Shown here one piece after another: positions 5,601-6,976 of a stretch of 6,976 nt of DNA. Within the stretch, counting starts at the first letter, position 1, and each line of letters starts with the position of its first letter. The position numbers and the translations under genes are program-made. The DNA comes from Paludibacter sp. (lineage in GTDB: Bacteria; Bacteroidota; Bacteroidia; Bacteroidales; Paludibacteraceae), in the NCBI GenBank assembly GCA_031284665.1, contig JAITXR010000090.1, positions 1-6,976 on the forward strand, in the 5' to 3' direction. The notes below the pieces were generated by a model. That model saw only the letters and a list, made by a program, of their open reading frames with translations, had not been told where the DNA came from and searched no databases.

Positions 5601-6976
5601 ACTATATCTCTTAAATCAATCATTTTAGCAAGTTTTATATTAATAAATTTCAGTTTGTTTGCGCAAAACACAGCAGATTGGAAAAATCCTAATCTTACAT
5701 CCGAACAGCGAGCGCGCGATTTGATTTCCAAACTTACTTTGGACGAAAAAGCAGGTTTGATGATGGACGAATCGCCGGCAGTTCCACGTTTGGGAATTAA
5801 ACCGTTTTTTTGGTGGAGTGAGGCTTTACACGGTTATGCCCGCAACACTAATGTTACCGTTTTTCCCCAAACAATAGGTATGGCAGCCTCGTTTAACGAC
5901 GATTTGATTTATACAGTTTTTGATGCCGTTTCAACCGAAGCCCGCGCCAAATATAACGAGGCTCGCGCTAATGGTGAGGATTACCGAAAATCTCTCGGGC
6001 TGTCGGTTTGGACACCAAATATCAACATTTTTCGCGACCCGCGCTGGGGACGCGGTCAGGAAACTTATGGCGAAGACCCGTATCTCACTTCGCGAATGGG
6101 CGTGGCAGTTATAAAAGGTTTGCAAGGCGACGAAAATACAAAATACCGTAAACTCTGGGCTTGTGCCAAACATTATGCCGTACATTCCGGTCCGGAATGG
6201 AGTCGCCATTCGTTGAATTTGAATAATGTTGCGCCGCGCGATATGTGGGAAACCTACTTGCCTGCCTTCAAAGTGGCTGTGCAGGAGGCGAAAGTCCGCG
6301 AAGTGATGTGCGCCTATCAAGCGTTGAACGACGAGCCGTGCTGCGGAAATTCACAACTGTTGCAACGCATCTTGCGCGACGAATGGGGTTTTGAATACCT
6401 CGTGGTGTCCGACTGCGGCGCGATTTCCGACTTTTGGCAAAATCATAAAACTTCGTCAACGCCTGCACATTCGGCAGCAAAAGCGGTACTGTCAGGAACT
6501 GATGTTGAATGTGGTTTTAATTACGCCTACAAAAGTATTCCTGACGCTGTTCGTCAAGGTTTAATGTCGGAAAAGGACTTGGATATTCACCTTACGCGCC
6601 TCCTAATCGGGCGTTTCGATTTGGGCGAAATGGACGATGATGCTTTGGTGGAATGGACAAAAATTTCGCCCGACGAACTCAATTCCGAGAAACATCAAAA
6701 ACTTGCTTTGGATATTGCTCGTCAAACAATTACATTGTTGCAAAATAAAAAGAATATACTGCCGATGGCAAAAAACACGAAAATTGCCGTTATTGGTGCC
6801 AATGCCGACGACGAGCGTATGTTGTGGGGAAATTATAATGGCGTGCCAAATCAAACGACATCAATTCTCGAAGGAATAAAAAGCAAAAGCAATAAAGTGT
6901 TTTACGATTTTGGCTGCGATTTGGTAAGCGATAAAATTCTCGAATCGGCTTTTGCTAATTGCAGTTTTGATGGCAA
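5595..6976 (+). CDS. GH3 beta-xylosidase/beta-glucosidase type enzyme, secreted (3' partial)
   Basis: 460 complete codons are visible and the frame is open at the right edge. Residues 1-23 form a Sec signal peptide with a likely signal peptidase I cut at LFA|QN, so the enzyme should be periplasmic or secreted rather than lipid-anchored. The N-terminal TIM-barrel domain spans about 29-340: WWSEALHG (E76), the DPRWGRGQETYGEDP block (from D148), KH (K192, H193), and VVSDCGA with the nucleophile D273. WWSEALHG is typical of GH3 beta-xylosidases rather than classical beta-glucosidases (family knowledge, from memory). The alpha/beta sandwich domain begins near residue 375 (LALDIARQTITLLQN, then KIAVIGANADD). 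The general acid is expected in the missing part. Family members with a similar GCDL...CS.DG stretch often carry a PA14 insertion just after it, which would start beyond the window. Likely role: hydrolysis of xylobiose and short xylo-oligosaccharides made by the neighbouring enzymes. Confidence 0.93.
   Translation, partial: MKTISLKSIILASFILINFSLFAQNTADWKNPNLTSEQRARDLISKLTLDEKAGLMMDESPAVPRLGIKPFFWWSEALHGYARNTNVTVFPQTIGMAASFNDDLIYTVFDAVSTEARAKYNEARANGEDYRKSLGLSVWTPNINIFRDPRWGRGQETYGEDPYLTSRMGVAVIKGLQGDENTKYRKLWACAKHYAVHSGPEWSRHSLNLNNVAPRDMWETYLPAFKVAVQEAKVREVMCAYQALNDEPCCGNSQLLQRILRDEWGFEYLVVSDCGAISDFWQNHKTSSTPAHSAAKAVLSGTDVECGFNYAYKSIPDAVRQGLMSEKDLDIHLTRLLIGRFDLGEMDDDALVEWTKISPDELNSEKHQKLALDIARQTITLLQNKKNILPMAKNTKIAVIGANADDERMLWGNYNGVPNQTTSILEGIKSKSNKVFYDFGCDLVSDKILESAFANCSFDG

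Noticed and set aside
5931..6320. Minus-strand open frame of 129 codons, and a plus-strand frame at 5920-6114
   Set aside because: Both overlap the GH3 barrel, whose own frame carries the conserved DPRWGRGQETYGEDP block and the KH pair.

Overview
The window looks like part of a hemicellulose (most probably xylan) degradation locus from a member of the Bacteroidota, probably Bacteroidales. The evidence is: a GH43-GH8 fusion, a GH9 and a GH3 glycoside hydrolase in tandem on one strand; lipoprotein and Ala-Gln type signal peptides; no Shine-Dalgarno sequences but A-rich leaders directly before ATG; an AT-rich intergenic region with a TAnnTTTG-type -7 element; and TAA stops. The exact genus cannot be told from this sequence.

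Layout, all on the + strand. (1) Positions 2-2893 hold a 5'-truncated lipoprotein with an N-terminal GH43 domain, its concanavalin-like C-terminal domain, and a GH8 domain closely resembling reducing-end xylose-releasing exo-oligoxylanase (Rex). The frame is open from the first bases of the window, so the real start lies just upstream. (2) Positions 2894-3101 are a 208-base AT-rich gap with a CACAAAGA-type intergenic repeat, a perfect 7-bp inverted repeat and a possible promoter. (3) Positions 3102-5576 encode an 824-residue GH9 lipoprotein with a large extra N-terminal beta-rich region, an Ig-like domain and a divergent catalytic domain. (4) After an 18-base gap, a secreted GH3 enzyme of the beta-xylosidase type starts at 5595 and runs off the right edge. 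It has no stop in the window.

How the genes may work together (inference): GH43 and GH3 would remove xylose or arabinose from non-reducing ends and side chains, while the GH8 domain trims xylose from the reducing end of the same oligosaccharides. Fusing GH43 to GH8 would put attack on both chain ends into one lipid-anchored protein. The GH9 enzyme is the least predictable part: it keeps the catalytic acids of the family but not the usual His-His-Arg motif, so its substrate is open. No SusC/SusD pair, regulator, endo-xylanase, RNA gene, CRISPR array or mobile element is visible. A wholly new system is not evident; the most unusual items are the fused enzyme and the atypical GH9.
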